Shown: piece by piece, positions 41,050 through 49,486 of the stretch
Layout: each line of letters begins with the position of its first letter
How positions within the stretch are numbered: position 1 is the first letter of the stretch
NCBI GenBank assembly: GCA_934726455.1
Contig: CAKVDS010000002.1
Coordinates: 1-64,000, forward strand
DNA length: 64,000 bases
Source of the DNA: an uncultured Bacteroidales bacterium
GTDB lineage: Bacteria; Bacteroidota; Bacteroidia; Bacteroidales; UBA932
Direction: 5' to 3'
Translations under genes and position numbers: made by a program
The notes under the pieces: model-generated
Databases searched by the model: none
The model's input: only the letters and a program-made list of their open reading frames with translations
What the model was told of the DNA's origin: nothing

Positions 41050-42691
41050 GAGCCTCTATCTTGGCATCGGCATCATCACCTTTCGCGCCGAAATAGAACT
41101 TGATCTTAGGTTCCGTACCCGAAGGTCGCACTGACACCACATCCCCCGCCTCATCAAAGAACTGAAGGACATTGGATGACGGCTGCCCCGTCTTCTCCGG
41201 CTCAAGATAGTCGATGACCTTGCAGACAGGAGAGCCGCAGAGCTCCTTCGGCGGATTGCTGCGCAGATCCGACATCATCTTCTGGATCTCCTGTGCTCCG
41301 GTGATGCCCTTGCGGACCACTGAGACAAGCCCTTCTTTGCGGTATCCGTATTCTTTATAGATGTTCTGCATGAGCTGATACAGGGTAAGGCCCTGCTCCG
41401 CAGCCCAGGCTGCACACTCACATACCATCATGGCCGTGACCACGGCATCCTTGTCGCGCACGAACTGTCCGACATTGAAGCCGTAGCTCTCCTCGCCGCC
41501 GCAGATGAACTCTCCGCCATCCGCCTCGTGGCGCTTCACGACCTCCGCTATGTACTTGAACCCGGTAAGAACATTGTATACAGGCACACCGAAACTCTTG
41601 CAGATGTCCGAGATCAGTTCCGTAGTGACAATGGTCTTGACCACGTACTTGCCCTCTCCGAGAGTTCCCAGAGCCTTGCGGCGGGTCAGGATATAGTATG
41701 TAAGCATGGATGCCGTCTGGTTGCCGTTGAAAAGCACCATCTTGCCGTCATTATCACGCACTGCGATGCCGAGACGGTCCGAATCAGGGTCAGAACCCAT
41801 GACGATGTCGGCTCCGGTCTGCTCAGCCTTGTCAAGAGCCATCTTGAGAGCTGCCGGCTCCTCCGGATTAGGAGAGACCACGGTCGGGAAGTCCCCGTCG
41901 GAAATGTCCTGCTCCGGGACATGGATGATATTCTTGAAGCCCTTGCGGGAAAGGATTTCCGGGATGAGACGGACTCCGCAGCCGTGCAGCGGCGTATATA
42001 CCACCTTGAGGTCAGAGTGTTTGCGGCAAAGTTCAGGGCTGAGGCTCAGGGAGAGGAGATCCCTCAGATAGCACTCGTCCACATCCGCCCCCATGAGCTC
42101 AACCTCGCCGCATTGCAGCCCGGACTTGAACTTTACCATGGACGGATCCGTGATCTTGGCCACCTCTGCCACTATCTCCTTGTCCACAGGAGAGGTCACC
42201 TGACCGCCGTCAGACCAGCTCACCTTGTATCCGTTATACTCCTTAGGATTGTGGGAAGCGGTAATCATCACGCCCGCCACCGCCCCTTTCAGGCGGACCG
42301 CATAACTCATCTCCGGAGTCGGCCGGATGTTGTCAAAGATATAGACATGTATGCAGTTGGCGGAGAGGACATCCGCAGTGATGCGCGCAAACTCCTTGCT
42401 GTTGTTGCGCGAGTCGTAGGATATGCAGACTTTCGGGTCGGGATCGCTGCAGTGCGAGAGTATGTAGTTGGCAAGCCCCTGGGTAGCCATCCCGACTGTG
42501 TATTTGTTCATCCGGTTGGTACCCACGCCCATCAGACCGCGCAAACCTCCCGTACCGAACTCGAGGTTCTTGTAAAAAGCGTCCTCAAACCCGGCAGGGT
42601 CGCTGTTGCGAAGCTGCATGACTTTAATTTTTGTCTCCTGGTCGAAATCTCCGTCCAACCAGGCCTGTGCTCTAATTTCGAATTCTTTCAT
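41027..42691 (-). CDS. Phosphoglucomutase / phosphomannomutase
   Basis: 554 aa, the alpha-D-phosphohexomutase family. The phosphoserine loop is ITASHNPKEYNGYKVSW, the metal loop is GSDPDSDRLGIAV, the sugar-binding loop is CGGEESYGF, and the phosphate-binding loop is VRPSGTEPKIKFY. It interconverts hexose-1- and 6-phosphates, feeding nucleotide-sugar synthesis such as UDP-glucose for the dehydrogenase at 6,496-7,863. The size and motif spelling place it with the PgcA/PMM2-type enzymes of Bacteroidota. It has its own promoter (TAATTTTG at 42,729-42,736). Confidence 0.95.
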   Translation of the reverse strand: MKEFEIRAQAWLDGDFDQETKIKVMQLRNSDPAGFEDAFYKNLEFGTGGLRGLMGVGTNRMNKYTVGMATQGLANYILSHCSDPDPKVCISYDSRNNSKEFARITADVLSANCIHVYIFDNIRPTPEMSYAVRLKGAVAGVMITASHNPKEYNGYKVSWSDGGQVTSPVDKEIVAEVAKITDPSMVKFKSGLQCGEVELMGADVDECYLRDLLSLSLSPELCRKHSDLKVVYTPLHGCGVRLIPEILSRKGFKNIIHVPEQDISDGDFPTVVSPNPEEPAALKMALDKAEQTGADIVMGSDPDSDRLGIAVRDNDGKMVLFNGNQTASMLTYYILTRRKALGTLGEGKYVVKTIVTTELISDICKSFGVPVYNVLTGFKYIAEVVKRHEADGGEFICGGEESYGFNVGQFVRDKDAVVTAMMVCECAAWAAEQGLTLYQLMQNIYKEYGYRKEGLVSVVRKGITGAQEIQKMMSDLRSNPPKELCGSPVCKVIDYLEPEKTGQPSSNVLQFFDEAGDVVSVRPSGTEPKIKFYFGAKGDDADAKIEALKRQFCA

Positions 42692-42728
42692 CGGTCGAAG
42701 TCAGTTCTTTAAGTGTTACATCAGTCTT

Positions 42729-42736
42729 CAAAATTA
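42729..42736 (-). promoter_or_regulatory. -7 element of the phosphomutase gene
   Basis: TAATTTTG on the minus strand, 37 nt before ATG 42691. Confidence 0.5.
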
Positions 42737-42757
42737 AAGAAAATAATCAATTATTCC

Positions 42758-42765
42758 TACATTTG
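42758..42765 (+). promoter_or_regulatory. -7 element of the methyltransferase gene
   Basis: TACATTTG followed by CGCCG and then ATG 42771. As at ftsE, only five bases separate the box from the start codon, which implies a leaderless transcript. Confidence 0.6.
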
Positions 42766-42770
42766 CGCCG

Positions 42771-43892
42771 ATGAAAAAGAGCTTTGCCGAAATACTCACC
42801 GGTCTGGACGAAGGAACGGGGAAGAAAGTCAAGAGGAAGATACCGGACTGGGAGGGGGCCGTGATACCTTCCGCCCTCAGTCTTGAGCAATGCTCATCCC
42901 AGACGGCCGCCGAATACAAATGCCGGCTGCTGAAGAGGTTTTTCCCGGAAGGCCCGGGCTCCGTGTGCGACCTCACCTGCGGACTCGGGGTGGACAGTCT
43001 GGCTCTCTCAAAGATTGCGTGGAAAGTGACAAGTTTCGAGCGCTCCGATGCCCTCGCCGCTGCCGCACGCGACAATTTCCTGCGTTTCGGAGCCGGCAAC
43101 ATCGAGGTCCGCTGCGAAGAGGTCGGTCCGGCAACAGATTTCCCGGCCTGCAACGTGTTCTACGCCGACCCGGCACGCCGCGACATCTCAGGGCGCAAGG
43201 TGTTCAGGCTGGAGGACTGTTCTCCGGACATCAGGCCGCTGATTCCCCTGCTGCTCGAAAAGTCTTCCATGGTGCTTCTGAAACTCTCTCCCATGGCCGA
43301 CATAAGCCTGCTGGCCAGAACTTTCGGACAAAAACTGAGAGAAATCCACATCGTAAGCCTGCACTCGGAAGTCAAAGAACTGCTTTGCGTTCTGAGTCAA
43401 GACAGACCGGACACATATTCTATAAATGTAGTGGAACTCGATGCACCGGAAGATGCCTTCTGTTTCAGCCCGGAGGAAGAGAAGCTCGCGCAGGCTGAGT
43501 ATGCCGTGAGAGCGGAGGTGGGCCAGTACCTGCACGAACCTTGCCCGGGACTTCTCAAGTCCGGAGCATTCCACCTCATAGGAAAACGATTCGGGCTCAA
43601 AGAGGCCGACAGGTCCACAAGGCTCTACCTTGCAGACAGCCCCGTCCGCTCGCATCTGATGAGGACATTTCAGATCGAACATGTCCTGCCGCTCAGCAAC
43701 GCAGGGATAAAAGAGGCCCGAAGCCTGTACCCGGAAGCAAGTGTGAGCGCACGCAACATCCCGATGAGCAGCGAGGCCCTGCGCCGAAAACTGGGTGTCG
43801 GGGAAAGCCGGAAGCATCACATCTTCGGATGCAGCGTCGCAGGGCGCAGGATGCTACTTCTCTGCCACAGGCTTCCCGAGCAGATGCCGTGA
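42771..43892 (+). CDS. SAM-dependent methyltransferase with THUMP-like domain
   Basis: 373 aa. The SAM-binding motif I is CDLTCGLGVDSLALS (about residues 65-79), and the acidic residue ending strand 2 is in SFERSDALAA. NVFYADPARRD resembles motif IV of RNA methyltransferases, with DPAR in place of (D/N)PP(Y/F). The C-terminal part is the THUMP-like domain of a Bacteroidota family annotated this way. It probably modifies RNA, but the substrate is unknown. Its 3' end overlaps the convergent peptidase gene by 39 bases. Confidence 0.85.
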   Translation: MKKSFAEILTGLDEGTGKKVKRKIPDWEGAVIPSALSLEQCSSQTAAEYKCRLLKRFFPEGPGSVCDLTCGLGVDSLALSKIAWKVTSFERSDALAAAARDNFLRFGAGNIEVRCEEVGPATDFPACNVFYADPARRDISGRKVFRLEDCSPDIRPLIPLLLEKSSMVLLKLSPMADISLLARTFGQKLREIHIVSLHSEVKELLCVLSQDRPDTYSINVVELDAPEDAFCFSPEEEKLAQAEYAVRAEVGQYLHEPCPGLLKSGAFHLIGKRFGLKEADRSTRLYLADSPVRSHLMRTFQIEHVLPLSNAGIKEARSLYPEASVSARNIPMSSEALRRKLGVGESRKHHIFGCSVAGRRMLLLCHRLPEQMP

Positions 43893-45707
43893 CCAGAAAA
43901 TATGGTCTGAAGCCTGGTCATGCAGGTGCTGCTTGCCTCTGTAGCCGTGCATGCCGTCAGGATAGATCATCAGCTCAAACTGATAGCCCTCTTTTTGAAG
44001 AGCATCTATGAGCAGCAGAGTGTTCTGGAAGTGCACATTGTCGTCCCCCGTGCCATGAGTGAGCTTCAGCGCCCCCGGAGCCGGGAAGATCGATTTGACC
44101 GGAGAGAAAACTTTCGGCACCCAATTGAGAACTCCGGCCTCAGCATAACCGTCCGGGTTGGCCTGTGGAGTATCCATGAAGCGCTCGGTATAATGGGAAT
44201 CATACAGGTTCCAGTCATAAACCCCGCCTCCGGCGACACCGCAACAGAAATATTGAGGATAACGCAGGACCAGCATCGCCGTAGTGGTGCCGCCGAACGA
44301 GAATCCCTCAACCCCGATCTTGTCGCCCTGCACATAAGGCAGGGATTTCAGCCAGCAAGCCCAGGCTATGTAGTCCTCCAGTTCTATCACTGTCATCCTC
44401 CGGAAAGCCTGGTCCATGCCGCGGCGTCCGTTCTCCCCGGATGAACGCGGATCCGTCACTATATATATTATCCCGTTTTCAAAACACCACTTGTCCGAGG
44501 CGTCACGGTCGGCCCAGCGGTCCCTCACGTAAGGAGTGCCCGGGCCGCCATAGAGCTGCATGAGCACCGGATATCTGCGTGAAGGGTCAAAATCCTTAGG
44601 GAGCGACATCAGGGCATACAGGTCGAAGCCGTCATTGGAGATCTTCACCACTTGAGGAGACGGCACTGCCGACAGGTCCACAGTCGAGGTGTCCGTCACG
44701 ACCTTGCAGCTGTAGCGGTCGCTGCGGCCTTCAATGCCGCGCCAAGGCTCGCGGGCGTTGGAAATGTCCGCCCGGAAAGTCTTGCCGTCTTCGGAAAACT
44801 TCACTCCCCGGACATAGTAGTCCGGATCAGTAAGAGCCGTGATGCGGCCCTTGCGGTCAAGCCTGTAGAGGGCCGGATGGAGCCGGGAGTCCCGCTTGGC
44901 CGTAAACCACAGTTCCCCCTTCTTCTCATCGGCCCGCAGCAGGGAGATGTCCCAGTTCTCCCCGTCGGTCAGACGTTTGAGCGTCCCGTCGTAGGAAAGG
45001 AAATAGATCTGCTGCCAGCCGGTCTCGAAAGCCCTTGCCATGTACAGACCCTTGCCGGTAAATATCATGCCGTCTATCCACTCCACCCAAGTAGGATATT
45101 CTTCGTGGTAGACTTCCCTTCTGCTGCCGTCATCGACGCTGACAGCGTAAAGATCAAGCATATTCTGCCGGCGCGGCTCACGGGATATATAGATTTCCTG
45201 CGAATCAGCGCCCCAGAAAGGGGTTCCGAAATACTGGTCTTCAGTCTCATCGAAGTCTGCCCACACCGTCTTTCCATCCTGAAGGTCCACTATGCCTATC
45301 CGCACCTGAGGGTTGGTCTGCCCGGCCTTGGGGTAGCGTGTCTGCGACAGCGAACCGTTCTGTCCGAAAGGCGAGAATATCGGGAACATCGGCACCTGGC
45401 TGTTGTCGAAACGGTAAAATCCTATCTTGCGCGAATCCGGACTCCACCAGAACGCACGGTAATTGGAGGCCCGGCCAAGTATCTCCTCATAATACACCCA
45501 CGATGCATAACCGTTGAGTATCAGCGGAGAGCCGTCAAATGTAAGCCGTGTTTCCACCGAGTCCGCCACACTGCGCACCCATAGGTCGTTGTCCCGGGTG
45601 AACGCCAGCATGCTGCCGTCCGGTGACGGCGTCGGGTTATAGTCCTTGGCTGCCGCTGCGGCGCATAGTGCCATACAGACGGCCAGAGATGCGATAATCC
45701 TCTTCAT
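43854..45707 (-). CDS. Dipeptidyl peptidase IV-like S9 peptidase, exported
   Basis: 617 aa with a signal peptide (MKRIIASLAVCMALCAAAAA). The eight-bladed propeller includes FTRDNDLWV, SWVYYEEILGR (the Glu-Glu pair that anchors the substrate N-terminus in DPP-IV) and RAFWWSPDSRKIGFYRFD. The hydrolase domain has Ser in GFSFGG, Asp in HGTGDDNVHF and His in YPDGMHGY. It removes X-Pro or X-Ala dipeptides from peptides in the periplasm. It lies 3 nt after the helicase gene as the last member of the HAMP-trkH-helicase operon, an unexpected set of partners. Confidence 0.95.
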   Translation of the reverse strand: MKRIIASLAVCMALCAAAAAKDYNPTPSPDGSMLAFTRDNDLWVRSVADSVETRLTFDGSPLILNGYASWVYYEEILGRASNYRAFWWSPDSRKIGFYRFDNSQVPMFPIFSPFGQNGSLSQTRYPKAGQTNPQVRIGIVDLQDGKTVWADFDETEDQYFGTPFWGADSQEIYISREPRRQNMLDLYAVSVDDGSRREVYHEEYPTWVEWIDGMIFTGKGLYMARAFETGWQQIYFLSYDGTLKRLTDGENWDISLLRADEKKGELWFTAKRDSRLHPALYRLDRKGRITALTDPDYYVRGVKFSEDGKTFRADISNAREPWRGIEGRSDRYSCKVVTDTSTVDLSAVPSPQVVKISNDGFDLYALMSLPKDFDPSRRYPVLMQLYGGPGTPYVRDRWADRDASDKWCFENGIIYIVTDPRSSGENGRRGMDQAFRRMTVIELEDYIAWACWLKSLPYVQGDKIGVEGFSFGGTTTAMLVLRYPQYFCCGVAGGGVYDWNLYDSHYTERFMDTPQANPDGYAEAGVLNWVPKVFSPVKSIFPAPGALKLTHGTGDDNVHFQNTLLLIDALQKEGYQFELMIYPDGMHGYRGKQHLHDQASDHIFWSRHLLGKPVAEK

Positions 45708-45710
45708 ATC

Positions 45711-47150
45711 TCAAAAAAAACTGTCTTTAAAATTCACCAGATATACTTTCTTGACTGCCCGCGTGATAGCAGTATACAGCCACTTGAGGTCATCCACGCT
45801 CTGCTCGGGCAGCCAGAACGGACAGTCGATGAAGACGCAGTCCCATTGTCCGCCTTGAGATTTGTGGCAGGTTATGGCCTCGGCATATTTTAGCTGGAGG
45901 GCATTGAAATACTTGTCCTCACGCACAGCCTGCCATATACGCTTCTTTGTGCCGCGATCCGCATAATCCGCGGAAACACCCTGATACAGAGCATTCTGCT
46001 GCTCATACGTAAGAGTAGCAGACTCGGACTGGAGGGTGTCCAGACAAACCTTCGCCCTCACAGTGGCATCATCGTAGTCCGGAAAATCCAGCACCGCATC
46101 GGCGAAGTGCAAGCCATAGCGTTCCTCGTGGCCAGAGATGCCCACAAGCTTGGCTATGTCTCCATTGGCTATATAATCCAGGCCCGGTATGTTCTCCACA
46201 AACTGGTAACAGTTCTTGACTATCATCAGCCTGTCCCCTCTCACCAGGGAATCTTCCTTGAACTGCACCATTCCCCTGATTCCGGCATTGTAACGGTTGG
46301 CCCTCTTATTCGAGCGGCACAGCACCACGGTCCCGTCCTCCCCGTATCTGGAATACGCGTCCGACAGGGTGTCGATGAGTTCGCCGCCCCCTATCCTCTC
46401 CACATCGTCAATGCCGCGCAGGTCAAGTTTGACATCATCAAAAGTCTCGTCCGGCGAACAGGCCGAAATCTTCTCACGGAGCATGGTGGCGTTGCGAAGA
46501 ATGCCGGATTCGCGCTCCTGCCGCACTACGGATGTGAGCGTGGAGAACCTCACTCCACCGAAGCCGGCCATATACTCGCGGCTAAGCGCCGGAGAAGCCT
46601 CCATCCCGACCGGCGGGAGCTGGGCGGCATCCCCCACCAGCACAAGCCGGCAGTCATCACCGGAACGGACAAAGGCCACCAGATCTTCAAGAAGATTCCC
46701 CGTGCCGAAAAGAGAAGTGGAGTTCACCTGCTGGACGGCATCTATCCCTATGAGAGACGCCTCATCCACGATAAACAGAGTCTTCACAGCCTTGTTGGGG
46801 GCAAGAGAAAAACTGCCGTAGCCGTCCGCCCCGACAGACTTCTGACGATATATATGCTTGTGTATCGTATATGCCGGCCGGCCGCTCAATGACGAGAACA
46901 CCTTGGCGGCGCGTCCGGTAGGCGCGAGGAGCACCGACTTGACCCCGAAATCCCTCAGCGCGAGCGTGACAGCGGACATCGCGCTGGTCTTGCCAGTGCC
47001 GGCGTAACCGTTCACGACCAGGACATCGGCATCATCACAGACGGCGAAAGACGCCACATCCCTGAACAGCGAGTCCTGACAGGCCGTGGGCTCCAGCCGA
47101 AAACGCTCCCGGAAGCGTTTGTACAATATTTCCGCGCGATCGCCCGTCAT
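45711..47150 (-). CDS. RecD-like superfamily 1 DNA helicase
   Basis: 479 aa. Walker A VNGYAGTGKTSAMSAV (about 46-61), motif Ia LLAPTGRAAKVFS, Walker B LFIVDEASLIG, motif III LVLVGDAAQLPPVG, and C-terminal UvrD_C_2-type motif AEAITCHKSQGGQWDCVFID with YTAITRAVKKVYLV. This is a short RecD2/AAA_30-type helicase without the long N-terminal region of RecD2, probably unwinding DNA 5' to 3'. Its start overlaps the trkH stop by 4 nt. Confidence 0.92.
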   Translation of the reverse strand: MTGDRAEILYKRFRERFRLEPTACQDSLFRDVASFAVCDDADVLVVNGYAGTGKTSAMSAVTLALRDFGVKSVLLAPTGRAAKVFSSLSGRPAYTIHKHIYRQKSVGADGYGSFSLAPNKAVKTLFIVDEASLIGIDAVQQVNSTSLFGTGNLLEDLVAFVRSGDDCRLVLVGDAAQLPPVGMEASPALSREYMAGFGGVRFSTLTSVVRQERESGILRNATMLREKISACSPDETFDDVKLDLRGIDDVERIGGGELIDTLSDAYSRYGEDGTVVLCRSNKRANRYNAGIRGMVQFKEDSLVRGDRLMIVKNCYQFVENIPGLDYIANGDIAKLVGISGHEERYGLHFADAVLDFPDYDDATVRAKVCLDTLQSESATLTYEQQNALYQGVSADYADRGTKKRIWQAVREDKYFNALQLKYAEAITCHKSQGGQWDCVFIDCPFWLPEQSVDDLKWLYTAITRAVKKVYLVNFKDSFF

Positions 47151-48595
47151 CCTTTCCTCCTGTCAAAAACCATGGCCACGACCGCAAGTACAGGGTAGAT
47201 TTCCACACGCCCGAGGAACATGTCCAGCGAGAATATGAGTTTGCCGAGCAGCGGAACCGAATTGAACGAGCCCATCGTCCCGAGAGCGCCGCAACCTGGG
47301 CCGATATTGCTCAAGCTCATCACTGTCGCCACAAATGAGTTCTCCGTATCCACTCCGACGCACATGCACAGGAAGACAGATACAAGGGCAAGAACAGCGT
47401 ACACGCACAGATACAGAAGGTGCGGCGAGACCTCGGAGTCACGGAGAACCCTCCTGCCCATCCTTACCTCGTTGACCGAAGAGGGGTGAAGGATATTGTT
47501 GACATAACGGCCCATGGCCTTGAAAAGCATGAGGACGCGGTCAACTTTGACGCCTCCCGAAGTAGACCCGGCGCTTCCGCACATGATCCCGGCAAGCATC
47601 ATCAGAGCCATCATCCACATCGGCCAGGAAGCATTGTCAACAATGGCAAATCCCGTCGAGGAAGAGATGCATAGCGTACTGAAAAGTCCCTGCCACAGTG
47701 CCGGGCCCCAACCTCCGGCGGGCTTGTACAGTCCGACGGAAAGGATGAGCGCCGTCACGAGAACCGAGAGCGTGTAGAACTTGATCACAGGATTCTTGAG
47801 AGGCTTCAGCGAGCGCGTGACAAATGCTATGTAGACCAGTCCGAAGTGAATGGAGGCAAGGTACATGAACACCATGGTGAACGCCTCCACCGCCATGGAG
47901 TCGAAAGCGGCGATTGATTTGCCTCTGGTGCTGAACCCTCCGGTGGAGACCACGCTCATGGCATGGCACACTGCATCAAAAAGACTCATCCCGGCAATGG
48001 AATAGCAGACCGTGGCCGCAGCGAAAAGCGCAATATAGACGTAGGCGAATATATAGACTATCCTGTTGGGATTTGTAGAGTATCCAGAACGGCTGAGAGT
48101 TGTCAACTCCATATTGGTGAGCCGCATACGCATGGGACTGGACTCCGGGATAATCAGGAGCAGGAAGACCACGACTCCGAGACCGCCGATGAAATGCGTA
48201 GAGGAGCGCCAGAAAAGAAGGCTCTTCGGCAACGCCTCCACATTGTCAAGGATGGTGGCCCCGCAGGTGGTGAACCCGCTGACAGACTCGAACCAGGCGT
48301 TCTGCAGCGTGAACGGGCCGCCCCAAAGGGCATACGGCAGCATTCCGAACACAAATGAGAGCAGCCACGACAGGGTGATGATCACATACCCTTCCTTGAG
48401 GCTGATCACGGCTGCCCGACGGACAAATATGAACGGAAAAATCCCGACTATGAACGTGATCAGGAAAGATATTGAAAGCGCCGCAAGGGCGGAATCGTTC
48501 CCGTTGCCTATCGAGACAAAGACAGACAGGAGCATGAACAGGGCGCTGACAAGCAGGGCAAAACCTATGTTTCGGCTGATTACTTTCCAGTTCAT
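47147..48595 (-). CDS. trkH: TrkH-family potassium uptake channel subunit
   Basis: 482 aa with about ten membrane segments. Four selectivity-filter-like loops can be seen, including SGFTTCGATI and VSTGGFSTRG, with GSAGSTSGGVKVDR and SNIGPGCGALG as the later ones. TrkH imports potassium and needs a TrkA-like RCK gating subunit, which is not adjacent. Instead the upstream gene encodes a HAMP membrane protein, and each gene overlaps the next by 4 nt, so the HAMP protein may influence channel activity. c-di-AMP control is plausible given the PgpH-like gene at 31,024. Confidence 0.95.
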   Translation of the reverse strand: MNWKVISRNIGFALLVSALFMLLSVFVSIGNGNDSALAALSISFLITFIVGIFPFIFVRRAAVISLKEGYVIITLSWLLSFVFGMLPYALWGGPFTLQNAWFESVSGFTTCGATILDNVEALPKSLLFWRSSTHFIGGLGVVVFLLLIIPESSPMRMRLTNMELTTLSRSGYSTNPNRIVYIFAYVYIALFAAATVCYSIAGMSLFDAVCHAMSVVSTGGFSTRGKSIAAFDSMAVEAFTMVFMYLASIHFGLVYIAFVTRSLKPLKNPVIKFYTLSVLVTALILSVGLYKPAGGWGPALWQGLFSTLCISSSTGFAIVDNASWPMWMMALMMLAGIMCGSAGSTSGGVKVDRVLMLFKAMGRYVNNILHPSSVNEVRMGRRVLRDSEVSPHLLYLCVYAVLALVSVFLCMCVGVDTENSFVATVMSLSNIGPGCGALGTMGSFNSVPLLGKLIFSLDMFLGRVEIYPVLAVVAMVFDRRKG

Positions 48596-49407
48596 TTCCT
48601 GAGTTCCTTGATCCTGCGCCGCAGCTGCTGATTCTCCCCGGCTATCTCCGATATGCCGTCATTGAGTTCGGCAAGCTGGTCGTCCCCCTCGAAGCGCACC
48701 GTATACTTTTTGTCCGTAAGCCTGTAGGCATTGAGACCGTCCAGCATCTTGTAGAGCGGCTTGACATAATATGCAAGCATGAAGAAGAGCAGCATGAGCA
48801 CGAGCATCAGGCCGACCCCCACCGCCACTATCCCGGGGATTATGCTGCGGTAGAAACCGCGGTCAAATGTGGCGGAATTCTTGGCGAGATCCTGATAGAT
48901 GCTTGAAGTCAGTTTGTCCAAATCCGAGCACAGACGCTCATAGCGCGGCTGCAGGCGCTCGAAATACCACGAACGGGAGTCGATGAAATCCGACTGCATC
49001 ACGTCCTCAAGCTCCAGCGAAGTCAGCATGTATGCGGCGTAACTGTACATCACCGAATCCGCCAACGGAGCCGCCTGGTTGACCGCAGCCTTCATCCTCA
49101 GAGAATCACAATGCGCCTTGAAATACCCGTCGTCGAAAGACGGCAGGGCGCTTGAAGACGAATTGTCCCCTATCACCTCCAGTATGTCGAGATTGTAGGC
49201 GTTGCCCATGTCGGCAAGCCTGTTCGCGACATTGATGCTGCTTATGTCGTCCGCAATAAGACTCGACACATAATTGCTCATGCTCGAATACTCCATCACG
49301 GATATGGTTGATGATACAAGAAGTATCGCGGCTATTGACAGAAGGCTCAGTATAAGCTTTGACTTCAAGTTCAGACGCAATGACCTGATTGACTTCCAGA
49401 CTGTCAT
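48592..49407 (-). CDS. Two-TM HAMP-domain membrane protein without output domain
   Basis: 271 aa. TM1 is about 17-37, then a helical periplasmic sensor domain (about 38-195, four-helix-bundle-like), TM2 about 198-222, and a HAMP domain (YYVKPLYKMLDGLNAY onwards). The protein ends with a short coiled coil (ISEIAGENQQLRRRIKELRK). No kinase, cyclase or chemotaxis signalling domain follows. HAMP proteins normally relay to such a domain; here the partner may be TrkH, encoded directly after with a 4-nt overlap. It is the first gene of a four-gene operon. Confidence 0.85.
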   Translation of the reverse strand: MTVWKSIRSLRLNLKSKLILSLLSIAAILLVSSTISVMEYSSMSNYVSSLIADDISSINVANRLADMGNAYNLDILEVIGDNSSSSALPSFDDGYFKAHCDSLRMKAAVNQAAPLADSVMYSYAAYMLTSLELEDVMQSDFIDSRSWYFERLQPRYERLCSDLDKLTSSIYQDLAKNSATFDRGFYRSIIPGIVAVGVGLMLVLMLLFFMLAYYVKPLYKMLDGLNAYRLTDKKYTVRFEGDDQLAELNDGISEIAGENQQLRRRIKELRK

Positions 49408-49455
49408 TCTTTAATTTTTTTCGGCAATATTTTTACAAATATATAATATTTTTTA

Positions 49456-49463
49456 TATTTTTG
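49456..49463 (+). promoter_or_regulatory. -7 element of the ROK regulator gene
   Basis: TATTTTTG in a very AT-rich intergenic region, 23 nt before ATG 49487. Confidence 0.5.
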
Positions 49464-49486
49464 CACAACAACTAAAACAGAACACG

